Shown here piece after piece: positions 9,340-20,100 of a stretch of 52,500 nucleotides of DNA (positions are counted from its first letter, which is position 1; each line of letters opens with the position of its first letter). The stretch is from assembly GCA_009746045.1 (NCBI GenBank), contig RPFO01000104.1:2101948-2154447 (forward strand). Reading direction: 5' to 3'. Source of the stretch: Mesostigma viride (lineage: Eukaryota; Streptophyta; Mesostigmatophyceae; Mesostigmatales; Mesostigmataceae). The position numbers were made by a program, and so were the translations under genes. The notes beneath the pieces are model-generated. The model made no database searches. It was given only the letters and a program-made list of their open reading frames with translations, and was not told where the DNA came from.

Positions 9340-10250
9340 ATTCGTCATGCAAACAGTCTGAATTTCTTGTGGGCAGTTAACATAGATGTTTTTATGAGCT
9401 GTGCAAAGTTCTAGGCTTAACTGAGTTCATTGATATGGGCACCCATGTGTTGGAACCCTTGGAAAACCATGAAAGACTGCATTTTTTTTGGGGGGGGGGT
9501 CGCTAGCATCAGTCACCATTTTGTCATCCAACCAGCCTGAAACTTTGTGGGCATGCTGCATGGGATGTGTTTAGAACATGTGCAAAGTTCCAGCTCCAAC
9601 TGAGCTCATTTGGTGTCATTATGTATGCATTTGTGTGATAAAACCCTTGGAAAACCATGAAAAACTGCATTTTGGGGGTATTTGTGCTAGCATTTGTCAC
9701 CAATTTGTCGTCCAACCAGCCTGAAACTTTGTGGGCATGCTGCATGGGATGTGTTTAAAACATGTGCAAAGTTCCAGCTCCAACTGAGCTCTATTGGTGT
9801 CATTATGTATGCATATGTGTGATAAAACCCTTGGAAAACCATGAAAAACTGCATTTTTTGGGTATTTATGCTAGCATTTGTCACCAATTTGTCATCCAAC
9901 CAGCCTGAAACTTTGTGGGCATGCTGCATGGGATGTGTTTAGAACATGTGCAAAGTTCCAGGCCCAACTGCTCAAGTTCATTTGGTGTCATTATGTATGC
10001 ATATGTGTGATAAAACCCTTCAAAAACCATGAAAAACTGCATTTTTTGGGTATTTATGCTAGCATTTGTCACCAATTTGTCATCCAACCAGCCTGAAACT
10101 TTGTGGGCATGCTGCATGGGATGTGTTTAGAACATGTGCAAAGTTCCAGGCCCAACTGAGTTCATTTGATGTCATTATATATGCATACATGCCAGAAAGT
10201 GCTGAAAATACGGTATTTTTTGCTAGCAAATGTCACCATGTTACCATGCT
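9340..10250 (+). repeat. Tandem satellite, 184-188-bp monomer
   Basis: The marker ACCAGCCTGAAACTTTGTGG recurs at about 9,531, 9,715, 9,899 and 10,087, giving periods of 184, 184 and 188 bp. A more diverged copy starts near 9,348 and the last copy decays after about 10,200. Each monomer also contains GCATGCTGCATGGGATGTG and TGATAAAACCCTTGG. Small reading frames of 70-80 codons on both strands simply repeat with the monomer and are not genes. Confidence 0.9.
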
Positions 10251-10391
10251 GCCAACTCCCAAAAATTTTTTTGACCACATGGCATCATAAGATATCTGAT
10301 AAGGAACCTTGGTGCCAAATTTGAGGTCAAACTGACCATTATTCCATCTCCAAATATTTTCCAGGGGAAGAAAATGGGTTTTCGGATTGAT

Positions 10392-11490
10392 GTGCTCTAG
10401 GTGCACCAGGGCACCTGCACCCTCATAATCTTCACACTATGCCCAGCTAAGGGGGAGTATGTTATGTGGGGGAAGATCATCATGGCTATACAAGAGCTAG
10501 GGCATGGCTTCTCGACAGAGAGCATCTCTCTGCATGGCATAGCATGGCTAAATTCTTAATGCAACATCCATGGGGGTCCCATTATAGGCATGGCTTGGCT
10601 AAGTTCTGAAGGCAACATCCATGGGGGCCATTGTGGGCGCACATGCGCGTGGGCCACATGCTAGGCTAAGCCTTACTAATCTACACTACTGGTATATATA
10701 TTCCTAGTCTGAGGTGGCAGGAGGGGGCTGCCAGGGCTTGTGGTCAACGTGGATGACCGCCCCCCTCCAGTATACCGGCTTCCCCCTTGCGCTCTGCCGG
10801 AGCTGAAGGTAGGTCGGCCATAGCTCGCGTCGCCGCTGTTGCTGGGCCAGGGTCAAGTCGTCGTCCAGCGTGAAGCGAGTCTCCGAGAGCTTCTTGCGGA
10901 ACGCCAGCTTGTCCGCCATATGTACTTAAAGGTGAGGAGCACGGGTGCCGGGCCAGCCTTCCCCCGCGCGCGGGGGAGGCGGACAGCCGACATGTCCAGC
11001 TCACCAGTGAGTAACATGGGGGCAAGAATGGCGCGCTTAAATGCCTCAAGAAGGCTCGTGGAGGTCTCACCTGCCTGCTGGTCGAAGTGCTTGACGATGA
11101 CATTGTGGCTGCGCCGGGCGATGTCGGCTTCCTCGCGAAGGTCGAGGGCTTGTTGCTTGAGTTGTGCCGAGATGGTGGAGGTGGTGGAGGTGGTGTGCTG
11201 CTTAAGCAAGTCCGCCGGCCAGGTGGAGGGAGCATCGCCGGCTGTGCCAGCAGGAGCCGGCTGGGCGGCGATGTCCTTCACCGCCTGGGCGGTGAGGCCG
11301 GCGGTGTCATGCAAGCTCTCAAGGGCGTTTGCGGTGGCTTGAAGGCGTTGGTCGAGGTTGAGGAGCTGGGCTTTGATGTCGGCAGTGGAGGCGGAAATGG
11401 CAGTGGAGGTGGCGGTGAGGTGAGGAAGTTCAGCAGCCAGCGAACCACCCATTGCTGCGACGTCAGCAGCAAGTCTGTCCCCATACCTGT
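10392..11490 (-). mobile_element. Inverted ORF1-only element, truncated at both ends
   Basis: Read on the minus strand, ORF1 (11,490 to about 10,704) is followed by the same tail as in 5,697-6,110. The tail stops near 10,392, before the terminal hairpin. The 5' part of ORF1 is lost at about 11,485-11,490, where the sequence abuts a plus-strand RT remnant in opposite orientation. The order ORF1 then tail repeats that of the 4,115-6,110 element. Confidence 0.65.
10704..11490 (-). pseudogene. ORF1 protein fragment, frameshifted
   Basis: The main frame reads RLAADVAAMGGSLAAELPHL, then STADIKAQLLNLDQRLQATA and RRSHNVIVKHFDQQAGETST, and is close to the ORF1 of the 4,115-6,110 element. Near 10,920 an extra AT (ACATATGGCGG against ACATGGCG) shifts the frame. 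The C-terminal block DKLAFRKKLSETRFTLDDDL through GAVIHVDHKPWQPPPATSD is then read in another frame to a stop at 10,704. The two copies are thus broken at nearly the same site by different small indels. Confidence 0.65.
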
Positions 11491-11501
11491 TCATTATTGT
11501 C

Positions 11502-12494
11502 GTGGACCACGTCATGCGCCGAGCACATGCGCGCTTTACTGCTCTTAAGGGGTTCGAGCCAGGCTTGGACATCCTTAACGAGAAAGAGCACGGCGGGGTT
11601 GAGCCTGGCTACCGCCTGGCCGACCTGATTTATGCGGACGACACCACCCTCATCGCGCGCCCCGAGGACATTCAGACCTGGCTGGACTGTCTGGGCCTGG
11701 AGGCGAGGGCGGTGGGGTTGGAGATTAGTGTGAAAACTAAGGCGATGGTGATTGGGGCCTCCAGTACACCGCCGCTGCCGCGCCTGCTCGACGGGACGAC
11801 GGTCCCGTTCCGCGACCGCTTCAAACTGTTAGGGAGCTGGCTCCCTGACACCGCCGACGATGTGGACACCCTCATTGGCCTGGCCTGGGCTAGGCTCCGT
11901 TCGCTCAACACCTACTGGCGCTCCAAGGGCCTGGGCGAACACCGCAAGCGCATGCTCTTCAAGGTCCTCGTCCTCACGGTGCTCACGTATGGCGCCGAGG
12001 CGTGGACACTCACCCCCACACTGGCATCTAGGCTAGACGGCACAGTTTACAGGATGCTCCGACAGGTCCTGAACGTAGGGTTTTCCAAGCGCCTGTCATC
12101 AGAGTCTTTGTATCAGGGCATGCCTCGTATTTCGGACGAGATGAGACAGCGTAGGATAGCATTTGTAGGACACCTTGCTCGCACCAGCCAGGTCGACACC
12201 ACCCTTGGTCTGGCCGGCCCCCAGCGGCTTGGCCAGCCAGGGCGGCACATTCTGACCTGGCCTGGCCCCAAGGGCACTGCCAAAAAGGTAGGGAAACATG
12301 TCACGAACTACGTACAGATGTTGCTGGATGACCTACTGGTCCCAGCCCAGTTTGAATACCGCATCCACTCTATCTCCCTTCTTTGGACCGCCATGCAAAA
12401 CAAGACGCGGTGGAAGCGGATTGTCAAGGCTCACACGCCCGACCCTGTGGGCAAACCACCTCCCCCCAAGCGGAGGAGGCGTTTTGATGAGTAG
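11502..12494 (+). pseudogene. Non-LTR reverse transcriptase, C-terminal two-thirds missing its start
   Basis: An uninterrupted frame of about 330 codons begins inside the RT palm. LADLIYADDTTLIA contains the YADD catalytic box (family motif 5). LGLEISVKTKAMVIG and RFKLLGSWLPDT correspond to the following palm motifs, and VLTYGAEAWTL to the thumb entry. The C-terminal part has WTAMQNKTRWKRIVKAH and ends in a basic tail (KRRRRFDE). The finger motifs, including F-x-D-x-x-KAFD, and any endonuclease domain are absent, so it cannot be a functional ORF2 alone. The open frame suggests relatively recent truncation. It is the best template in the window for recognising the RT fragment at 2,683-3,053. 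Confidence 0.8.
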
Positions 12495-12601
12495 GGTAGT
12501 AGTTAGGACTTTTTCTAGAGTAGCTAGATTAGAGTTAGGTTAGTTCGATTACGCGGCTCCTTCCACCCCACCCACCCATCAAGGAATATGTGCTACATGA
12601 T

Positions 12602-12613
12602 CTCCCAACGGAG
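12602..12613 (+). other. LINE 3'-terminal hairpin, CAAC loop
   Basis: CTCC-CAAC-GGAG precedes GCATGTTATAATTTAATTTA. The stem is one pair shorter than in the other copies, but the loop is unchanged. Confidence 0.6.
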
Positions 12614-12640
12614 GCATGTTATAATTTAATTTAATTTAAT

Positions 12641-13600
12641 TTAATGATGGTGCAAGATGATGCTTTTGCCTCCCCTGCTATAGAACAATGCTTTCACAAC
12701 ACGCACTTTGCACAGTCTGATGATGAAGCCGCACATGCGGAATTTATTGAGAAAGTTAATACAATTATACAACACGTTGATAGTCTCAATATCAATGCAC
12801 TCCATGCTCACGATCCCGCAGTTAGGCAGCGCTCCATGACATGCTACCGGCCTTGCTCCCAAGGAAAGGGAGAAACACGAAGGCCACTAACGAGAAACTC
12901 GAAGAGACTACACGCTGCGTGAGAGTCCTCTTCGACTATGAACCAAACCATTCGTCATGCCACACGCATGACACACGCCACACTTGTCAGTCCAGCCAGG
13001 AATGCGAAAACTATCTTGCTGCCTGAACCATGCAAATAGAAACCGCATTCCAGTTGCCGTCCTGGCTTTCTACCACGCATGCCAACAAAAGCAGGAAGGC
13101 ATCCCGACAAATCTAAATTGCTACCCTGTTGCCGATCTCATCTCCTAGAGGCTCCGGCATTTCTGTCCCTGGGAATGTCCGGCATTGAGTCACGTCCACC
13201 AAGGTCGAAGCATAATACCCTTCAGACAATCTGCACGCTCACACCTTGCGTGTGAGTGGCCCATGCAGCAAACATTGCTTCTAATCTTTCCTTTCTAGAA
13301 GAAATCCCTTTGTAGGGCTGCCAGCGATTTCGCATTCATTCCAGCGATCTGGCTCCGCACCGCAAATTGTCCTTTTCCATTTTCTGTCCAGTCCTCATAA
13401 CGTTGACCCGCTATTCTACACCACAAAGACACCTGGCCTGTCAATAGCCTCAGCGCTGTTGAAGTCCAGCAGTCCAGCTTTAGCTCCAGCTCCAGCTGTC
13501 CACGTAACTCGCATATGATCCTCTCGACGCTGCGCACTTGTGCTGCCGTCCGCTCAAGTCAGTGCTGCGCGCCCAGCTGTGCCTGGCCCGGCGCGCGTGC
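12641..13600. other. 5' region of the intact ORF1 element, or unique sequence
   Basis: A 92-codon frame begins at 12,644 (MMVQDDAFASPAIEQCFHNT) but has no recognised motif. Where the flanking ORF1 element starts could not be fixed, because no target duplication was found. The stretch 13,440-13,510 is rich in CCAGCTCCAG-type repeats. Confidence 0.35.
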
Positions 13601-14452
13601 ATGTACACTTTCGTCCGCTCTTATGCTGCAAGTGCTAGTGTCCCCCCCCCGGTCACTAGCCTTTGTCGAAAATGCGTAGAAAACAAATTCCTTGCGCACG
13701 TCACCGGTCTTGTGCATAGTGGGCGCCCGGATGACATAGCTCGCGTCCGTGACACAGCCACTGTGACCACCCGCCTTAACCAGGTGGAAGGCCGAGTCGG
13801 CCAAGGCACCGTGAAACTTGAGGCAGTTGCTACCAAGGTAGACGCCCTGGCCACGCAGGTCCCCGAGATCGCCGAGCGAACGGCCACCATCGCCGCCCAA
13901 CCTGCTGGTAGGGCTAGCGATGACCCCTCGACTCGCGCCTCCTGGACGGACCTGCTCAAGAGCCAGGCATCCTCTACCACGACCGCCATCACCACCAAGC
14001 TCCAGGAGCTGGAAGACACGCGCCGCGAGGCCGCTGACCGCGACCGTCGCCGCTGCCGGGTCATCCTCAGGCGCTTCGACATGCCGCCGGAGGAGACCCC
14101 AGACTCTCTTCTCGACGAGCTGAAGAAACAGCTCTTGCCGTGCATGGAGCTGCCAGGTGCGGCACTGCAGGGCGCCTACCGCCTGCCCCATCCACATGCC
14201 AAGGCTGGGCCCCCTCCAGTGGTCCTCATGATAGCCCGAGTTCGGTTCCTTTCTCGCCGCAAGAAGCTGGTGGACACCTCCTGGTCGCTTGATGACGACC
14301 TGACGCCAGCCCAGCAGCAGCAACGCCGCGATCAGTGGCCCGACTACATCCGCCACAAGACCAACCCCGAGAAGCCCCAAGTGTACTGGCGGGGCGGGGA
14401 CCTCTATGTCAACAAGAAACTGTGGAAGCCCCCCCGGGCTTCCCCGGGATAG
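13601..14452 (+). CDS. Intact L1-type ORF1 protein (RNA-binding)
   Basis: This is an open frame of 283 codons from the first ATG at 13,601; the frame stays open upstream to 13,538. Residues about 55-145 are helical and coiled-coil-like (VTTRLNQVEGRVGQGTVKLE, AITTKLQELEDTRREAADRD). RRRCRVILRRFDMPPEETPD begins an RRM-like segment. The C-terminal domain has SWSLDDDLTPAQQQQRRDQW and KPQVYWRGGDLYVNKKLWKP, parallel to the decayed copies at 4,283-5,658 and 10,704-11,490. This order is that of LINE-1 ORF1 proteins, which bind element RNA as trimers and act as chaperones. Trimerisation here is inference. It is followed by a 3' UTR and not by an RT gene. Confidence 0.75.
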   Translation: MYTFVRSYAASASVPPPVTSLCRKCVENKFLAHVTGLVHSGRPDDIARVRDTATVTTRLNQVEGRVGQGTVKLEAVATKVDALATQVPEIAERTATIAAQPAGRASDDPSTRASWTDLLKSQASSTTTAITTKLQELEDTRREAADRDRRRCRVILRRFDMPPEETPDSLLDELKKQLLPCMELPGAALQGAYRLPHPHAKAGPPPVVLMIARVRFLSRRKKLVDTSWSLDDDLTPAQQQQRRDQWPDYIRHKTNPEKPQVYWRGGDLYVNKKLWKPPRASPG

Positions 14453-14829
14453 AGCACTCCAGCTAGTTGTCTAGATGGGGGGAATGGATGATGGGATAGC
14501 TTAGGCATTACAGCACTTGAAATGATATTAGCACACAGCGTTATAGCACCTTCAATTAGCTCTGGCACCTTGTGGCCATCAGCTTGCGCCTTAATTAGCC
14601 GACGTCTTGAGCCCACCTCACATTTGTAGCATAAGCTATGCGTCAGCCTACCTATGGTATTGCACTGGTTGTATTGCACCCACAGTGTTGCGCCCCGGCA
14701 TGATGCACCATGCCGTGGAGAGAGCGCTCTGTGGCCTGCCCACTTGCGGCAGTGAGAGAAGCTAGGGCGCCCTCCCTCCTTCTCGCTGGGTATATAGGGT
14801 TGAAGGTTCCTTTACTCTGTATTGGCACC

Positions 14830-14848
14830 CACGTGACGCAGTCACGTG
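14830..14848 (+). other. Second-family 3'-terminal hairpin, GCA loop
   Basis: CACGTGAC-GCA-GTCACGTG is an 8-bp perfect stem, identical to 6,301-6,319, immediately before CTTATTAATTAATTAAT. Confidence 0.65.
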
Positions 14849-15003
14849 CTTATTAATTAATTAATCTACCTCGGATGTAAGATAACAGCCTGCAGGCTCG
14901 AGCAACCATACGGTACCGGATCCGGATTCTTCCAGATTTCTGGCCAGCGCTGGTGGTCATCTCGTTGATATATTAAGCCATATCTGGTTGTCTCTTTGAT
15001 ATC

Positions 15004-15080
15004 AGTAAGTAAGTAAGCAAGCAAGCAAGCAAATAAGTGAGTAAGTAACTAAGTTAGTGCGACAAAGTAAGTAAGTGCGT
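15004..15080 (+). repeat. GTAA/GCAA degenerate microsatellite
   Basis: GTAA units pass into GCAA and back into degenerate GTAA/GTGA. It follows the motif CTGGTTGTCTCTTTGATATC (14,984-15,003), which also occurs at 4,583-4,602 and, nearly complete, at about 25,895. Confidence 0.85.
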
Positions 15081-15163
15081 CAACATGCACTGAAAGCATG
15101 CCACGGAGTACCCGATGAGGTACTTTTCTACGCGGATACTTCACCCACGATGGCAAGTTGTGC

Positions 15164-16038
15164 GAGGGAGGGAGGGAGGGAGGGAGGGAGGGAGGAGGGA
15201 GGGAGGGAGGGAGGGAGGGAGGGAGGGAGGAGGGAGGGAGGGAGGAGGGAGGGAGGGAGGGAGGAGGGAGGGAGGGAGGGAGGGAGGGAGGGAGGGAGGG
15301 AGGGAGGGAGGGGGAGGGAGGGAGGAGGGAGGGAGGGAGGAGGGAGGGAGGAGGGAGGGAGGGAGGGAGGGAGGGAGGGAGGAGGGAGGGAGGGAGGGAG
15401 GGAGGGAGGGAGGGAGGGAGGAGGGAGGGAGGGAGGGAGGAGGGAGGGAGGGAGGGAGGGAGGGAGGGAGGAGGGAGGGAGGGAGGGAGGGAGGGAGGAG
15501 GGAGGGAGGGAGGGAGGGAGGGAGGGAGGGAGGGAGGGAGGGAGGGAGGGAGGGAGGGAGGGAGGGAGGGAGGGAGGGAGGAGGGAGGGAGGGAGGGAGG
15601 GAGGGAGGGAGGGAGGAGGGAGGGAGGGAGGGAGGGAGGAGGGAGGAGGGAGGGAGGGAGGGAGGGAGGGAGGGAGGGAGGGAGGAGGGAGGGAGGGAGG
15701 GAGGGAGGGAGGGAGGGAGGGAGGGAGGGAGGGAGGGAGGGAGGGAGGGAGGGAGGGAGGGAGGGAGGAGGGAGGGAGGGAGGGAGGGAGGGAGGGAGGG
15801 AGGGAGGGAGGGAGGGAGGGAGGGAGGGAGGGAGGGAGGAGGGAGGGAGGGAGGGAGGGAGGGAGGGAGGGAGGGAGGGAGGGAGGAGGGAGGGAGGGAG
15901 GGAGGGAGGAGGGAGGAGGAGGGAGGGAGGGAGGGAGGGAGGGAGGAGGGAGGGAGGGAGGGAGGGAGGGAGGGAGGGAGGGAGGGAGGGAGGGAGGGAG
16001 GGAGGGGGGAGGGAGGGAGGGAGGGAGGGAGGGAGGGA
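15164..16038 (+). repeat. (GGGA)n array 2 with GGA interruptions
   Basis: About 875 bp of GGGA with scattered GGA units, purines again on the plus strand. It has the same composition as arrays 1 and 3. Long reading frames on both strands are artefacts. Confidence 0.95.
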
Positions 16039-17180
16039 CGGACCCACGCATGAATGGGCGCATGGATGAGATTAGGGGGGGGGGGGGCGGTTATAGGCAA
16101 CGCTAGTGCTGTAGAATCTACGCTATGCTGCACGTACATTCAAATTACTTGGCATGCACGGTATACTCTTGATCACTTGAGGGCCAGCGCGGCGCCCCAC
16201 TGCGGTGACGGGACTCTAGCACAGGCAGTGCCACTACCGAAAAAAAAATGACACCGAGAAGAGTGTCCGAGAAGGAATGTCATGCCCCGCGACACGATGC
16301 GATGTGAAATTACCAGCCGTGCATCTATCGGAACTCGAAGCGGCCGGTGCGCAACAACATGACGTATCGGTCTCATTATTTTCTCTTAATCCTCGCCCGC
16401 ATCCCTTACCTTCTTCATCGCGAGCTTGGCGATCAGCTCATCACAGTACTTCACATTCTTTCCATGAGAGACAAGCTCGATAGTGCAGCGATCGATTTGC
16501 GACGATGCTCCGCCTCGGCAACCTTGATGGCTGACTTGCAAAGCTCGCTCTCGTACTCGATGGGCTTCCGGAGTGACGTAGGCGCGCGCTCAATCAGGCG
16601 ACACCGGCGATGGCGGCGATGAGCGTTGTCTGCTTGTTGAGAAACGACGAGAGTCGACCGAGGTTATTCAGTAAGTGAAACATATATTCCTGCGTCATTT
16701 CGCCCAGAATCAACAAATTTAGATGCTTTTGCCTTCCTAATTCGCCCTTCCTACGAATAGGTCATCGCTACCGCTTTCCGGCCTTAACGGGCATCATCCA
16801 CGACGACGTAGGGACCATTGCTGCCTTGTGTCCGAATGCTGAATAATAGTCGAGAATTCTGAATAATAATCGAGAATCGAGAGTTTTTTTTTGCGACTTT
16901 TTCTCTTTACCGGTACGATACGTGTAATACGTGCCCGGCTGCCCGCCCAGCAAGGGCGAGGATATGCCTTGTCCCGACAGACTTTATCGGGTTGCCGGCG
17001 TGAACTCGTTACGTGGCACTCGTAGGAAGTGCCACGCGGATGCCATGTTTTGTTTGTGGCCCAAGCGCAAGGGCACCCAAGCGCAAGGGCACGTCGGCAC
17101 GCTGGATTGGGAAAAGTGGGGCGGGTATGTCCGGCGTGGTCCGGCATCCTGGGTTGAGTAGATACCTGGCACGCAAAGTA
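16039..17180. other. Region upstream of CRY-DASH
   Basis: No supported gene is seen. A G-homopolymer lies near 16,075-16,087. A short duplicated segment (CGAGAATTCTGAATAATAAT) lies at 16,840-16,885. The promoter of the CRY gene presumably lies within the last few hundred bases, but no core element could be assigned with confidence. Confidence 0.4.
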
Positions 17181-20100
17181 ATGTTTGGGCAGCTTGTACC
17201 AGTGCGCCAGCCGCTGCCTGGCCTCCTACTCGGTCAATCCGCGTTTCTTTCGCCGGGATTCGCCCCCCGGCGTGCTGAATCCCCAATTTTCCGGAAATTC
17301 ACGACGTTGGCTATGGCTTCGGGACGTACGGCCATAGTTTGGTTCCGAAACGATCTCCGCGTTCATGACAACGAGGTGCTGTCCCGTGCCCATGCAGAGG
17401 CTGATGTGGTGCTTCCTGTTTTCTGCTTCGATCCCCGGTTTTTGTGCTCGTCGCCGACGTGGTTCTACAAGATGCCACGTATGTCGAGGGCTCGGGCCGA
17501 GTTCTTGGCGGAGGTTAGTTTTCCCCACTATCGAGCATGCTAGGGTTTAATATATTTGCAACTTTTTTCCCCCGTGGGTTTCATCTCTTTTCAAGGGATG
17601 TCGGGGCAGGTTCGCGGCGCGGATGGCACCAGCATGCATACGTCCTGGTTGTTGATACCAACGCGGCATTTCTCGGGAGCAAGCGCCAAGATTCTTTATC
17701 TGTTTCGACTGTGATAGAGGGCCCATCCCAGCCTTGCAATATCTGCTTTCTGTTCGGATACAAGGGCCACCGCTGATAGAAGGGCCACAGCTGATAGAAG
17801 GGGCGGAGAACAGATTAATGGGCGGGGTAGGGGGGTGGTTTTCGACCACGTTGCTCCAGAAGCGTGAGCCGGCGGGGCCAGTTACTCCGAAGCTCTGCCC
17901 AACGGGCCTCCAGTGCGGTTATGCTCGTCACTTGCCTCCCCTAAAAACTTCTGGCCCAATTATCCCCATACACGGCCCGCCCAGCCCACGCACGGCCCAC
18001 GCATGGCCCACGTATGGCCCACACACGAGAGCAAGACTGCCCACGCACCTCCATCGCGGGAGGGTGCGTGGGAATGCCAGAATGCAGATACGTATTGCCA
18101 GACATACACACAATCCACACGGGCACGCTTTGAGGCATTTTGACTTCTCAAAAATGCATTGCTGGTGCTGTAACTCCGTAAGTGCGGAACCGTTATTCTG
18201 ACAGCAACTACCACATGGATGCTTGTTGTTGACTGTTTAGGGTACAGGGCTCGGGGTTTGAGGTTTAGGGCTTAGGGCTTAGGGGTTAGGGGTTGGGGTT
18301 TTCTAGTCCGCGTGGCCTCCACATCTTGGCTCCACAGGCTTGGTGTTAAGTCCTCTGGCACCTCGCCTCCACCGGTGCCGCACTTCCACGACAGTTAATG
18401 GTCACGCTTAATCGCATTGTGGTGGTACTTTGGTCCACCAGAGTGTGCTTGACACGCCTTCATGACCGCCGCATTCTAACTGACAGCGTTCACGTTTGAT
18501 CATTCTTGATAACGTTTGTCATGTGCATGCTCGGCCTGGCACGTCGGGCCCACCAGAGCGTGCTGGACCTCCAGGACCGGTTGAGCGAGCTGGGCAGCGG
18601 GTTGCTGGTGGCACAAGGCCTGCCAGAGGAGGTGCTGCCCCGCCTGTGCACATCCCTGGGCGCCGCCGCCGTGTATGCACAGGTAGGTTCCCCCCCGGTA
18701 TGCGCCCGGTCAGGGGACCATTTCATTTTTTATTAGTCATGCAGTCCCGTTGGGACTTAACCCTGTGGGGTTAGGGGAATGGCATGTAGGCTCGACATTA
18801 CCCGGTCTGTGTGTCATTTATAATTCCCATTGCTTGTCCTTGACCATACCTAGTACCCCGTTACCTATTTGTGTGTCATCTCCTATTTCCTTTGCTTTTC
18901 CTTTACTACTTACATTGCTTATTTGTGTGTCCTTAACTGTTCCCCTGGCTGATTTGTGTGTCCTTTACTACTCCCCTTGCTCATTTGTGAGTCCTTTACG
19001 ACTCCCCTTGCGTATTTATGTGTCCTTTTCTGTTCCCCTTGCTTATTTGTGTGTCCTTTATTATTCCCCTTGCTTATTTGTGTGTCCTTTACTATTCCCC
19101 TCGCTTATTTGTGTGTCCTTTATTATTCCCCTTGCTTATTTGTGTGTCCTTTACTATTCCCCTCGCTTGTTGAAGGAATGAAGAGCTTGTGAAGGCAGCA
19201 ATGTTGCCCTGTCAGAGGCCATGTAGCGCAGCCATCTGTGCTTGACTGGCGCATCATAGCTTTTACATTGTCACTGGCAAGTGGGTTTTTGACTAACTCT
19301 GCATATTAAATGAAAGCTTCATTATCTGAGGGGGACCTTGCTTGTTGACTAGCATTACTGTGCATTGCATGCTGCCCCCACCCATCCACCTCCTTTTCGC
19401 CTCCCATCGGCTCCCCCCCCTCTGACCCTCCCGCCCTTTATGCCTCCCCGCCCCTTTCGCTCCCACCCCCGCCCCCCTCCTTGCAGAAAGAGACATGCCT
19501 CGAAGAGACCCAGGTGGAGCGCAGGGTGCGCGCCGCGTTGGCCCAGTGTCCATCCAACCCCCAGGGGGCCACCCCTAGTTCCAACCCCGCCCTGACAAGA
19601 CCGCGTCCTCCTTCCCGTACTGGTGCGAGTGCCCCCAGTGCGGCGAACGCCGCCCAATCGGCTGCTGATAGAGCTCTTTCTGGGTCCCGGCCTATGACAT
19701 CATCGTCCCCCTCGGCGCTGACATCATCACCACGGCCATCACCTTCGGCAGCAGCAGCAGCAGCGCCGCCCGCGGCCTCCCCCGCTCTTCACCTCGTGTG
19801 GGGCGCGACCATGTACCACAGGGACGACCTGCCCTACGCCAGGGTGGCCGACACGCCCGACGTGTTCACACAGTTCCGCAAGGCGGTGGAGAGCCGGAGC
19901 TCCGTGCGGCGCTGCTACGAGCTGGCGCAGGGGCAGGTGAAGCCGCTGCCAGGTGGTGGCGTGGCGGCGCACGCGGCCGCGCTGGGGGCCCCTGGGCAGC
20001 CGACGCGGGAGGAGCTGTTGGGGTGGTGCGGCGCACTCGCAGGAGGAGGGGAAGGGGGCCTGGACAATAACGACACGGACGCGGAAGCGGAAGCAGCAAG

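Larger units (their letters stand above)
11491..12640 (+). mobile_element. 5'-truncated LINE carrying an RT remnant
   Basis: It comprises an open RT frame (11,502-12,494), a roughly 100-bp 3' UTR, the CAAC-loop hairpin at 12,602-12,613 and a TTTAA repeat at about 12,620-12,645. The flank TGCTACATGATCTCCCAACG matches TGCTACATCTACTCCCAACG of the ORF1-only family, so the two share a 3' end. No target duplication was found. The left boundary is the inverted junction with the ORF1 fragment. Confidence 0.7.
13538..14865 (+). mobile_element. ORF1-bearing element with GCA-loop 3' hairpin
   Basis: The ORF1 gene is followed by about 380 bp of 3' UTR (with TTGCACCCACAGT, also seen in the minus-strand element at 26,651-27,077), then a perfect hairpin at 14,830-14,848 and a TTAA-type repeat (14,852-14,866). 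No RT lies between ORF1 and the 3' end. The left boundary is uncertain. Confidence 0.6.

Noticed and set aside
9524-10290. Repeated 70-80-codon frames on both strands
   Set aside because: They recur with the satellite monomer and have no independent support.
13559-14380. 273-codon minus-strand frame
   Set aside because: Antisense shadow of the intact ORF1.
15049-16139. Long reading frames of 300-340 codons across GGGA array 2
   Set aside because: Same simple-repeat artefact. No non-repetitive domain is attached.
16347-16622. 91-codon plus-strand frame upstream of CRY-DASH
   Set aside because: No motif, splice support or homologous neighbour. Length is within chance for this composition.
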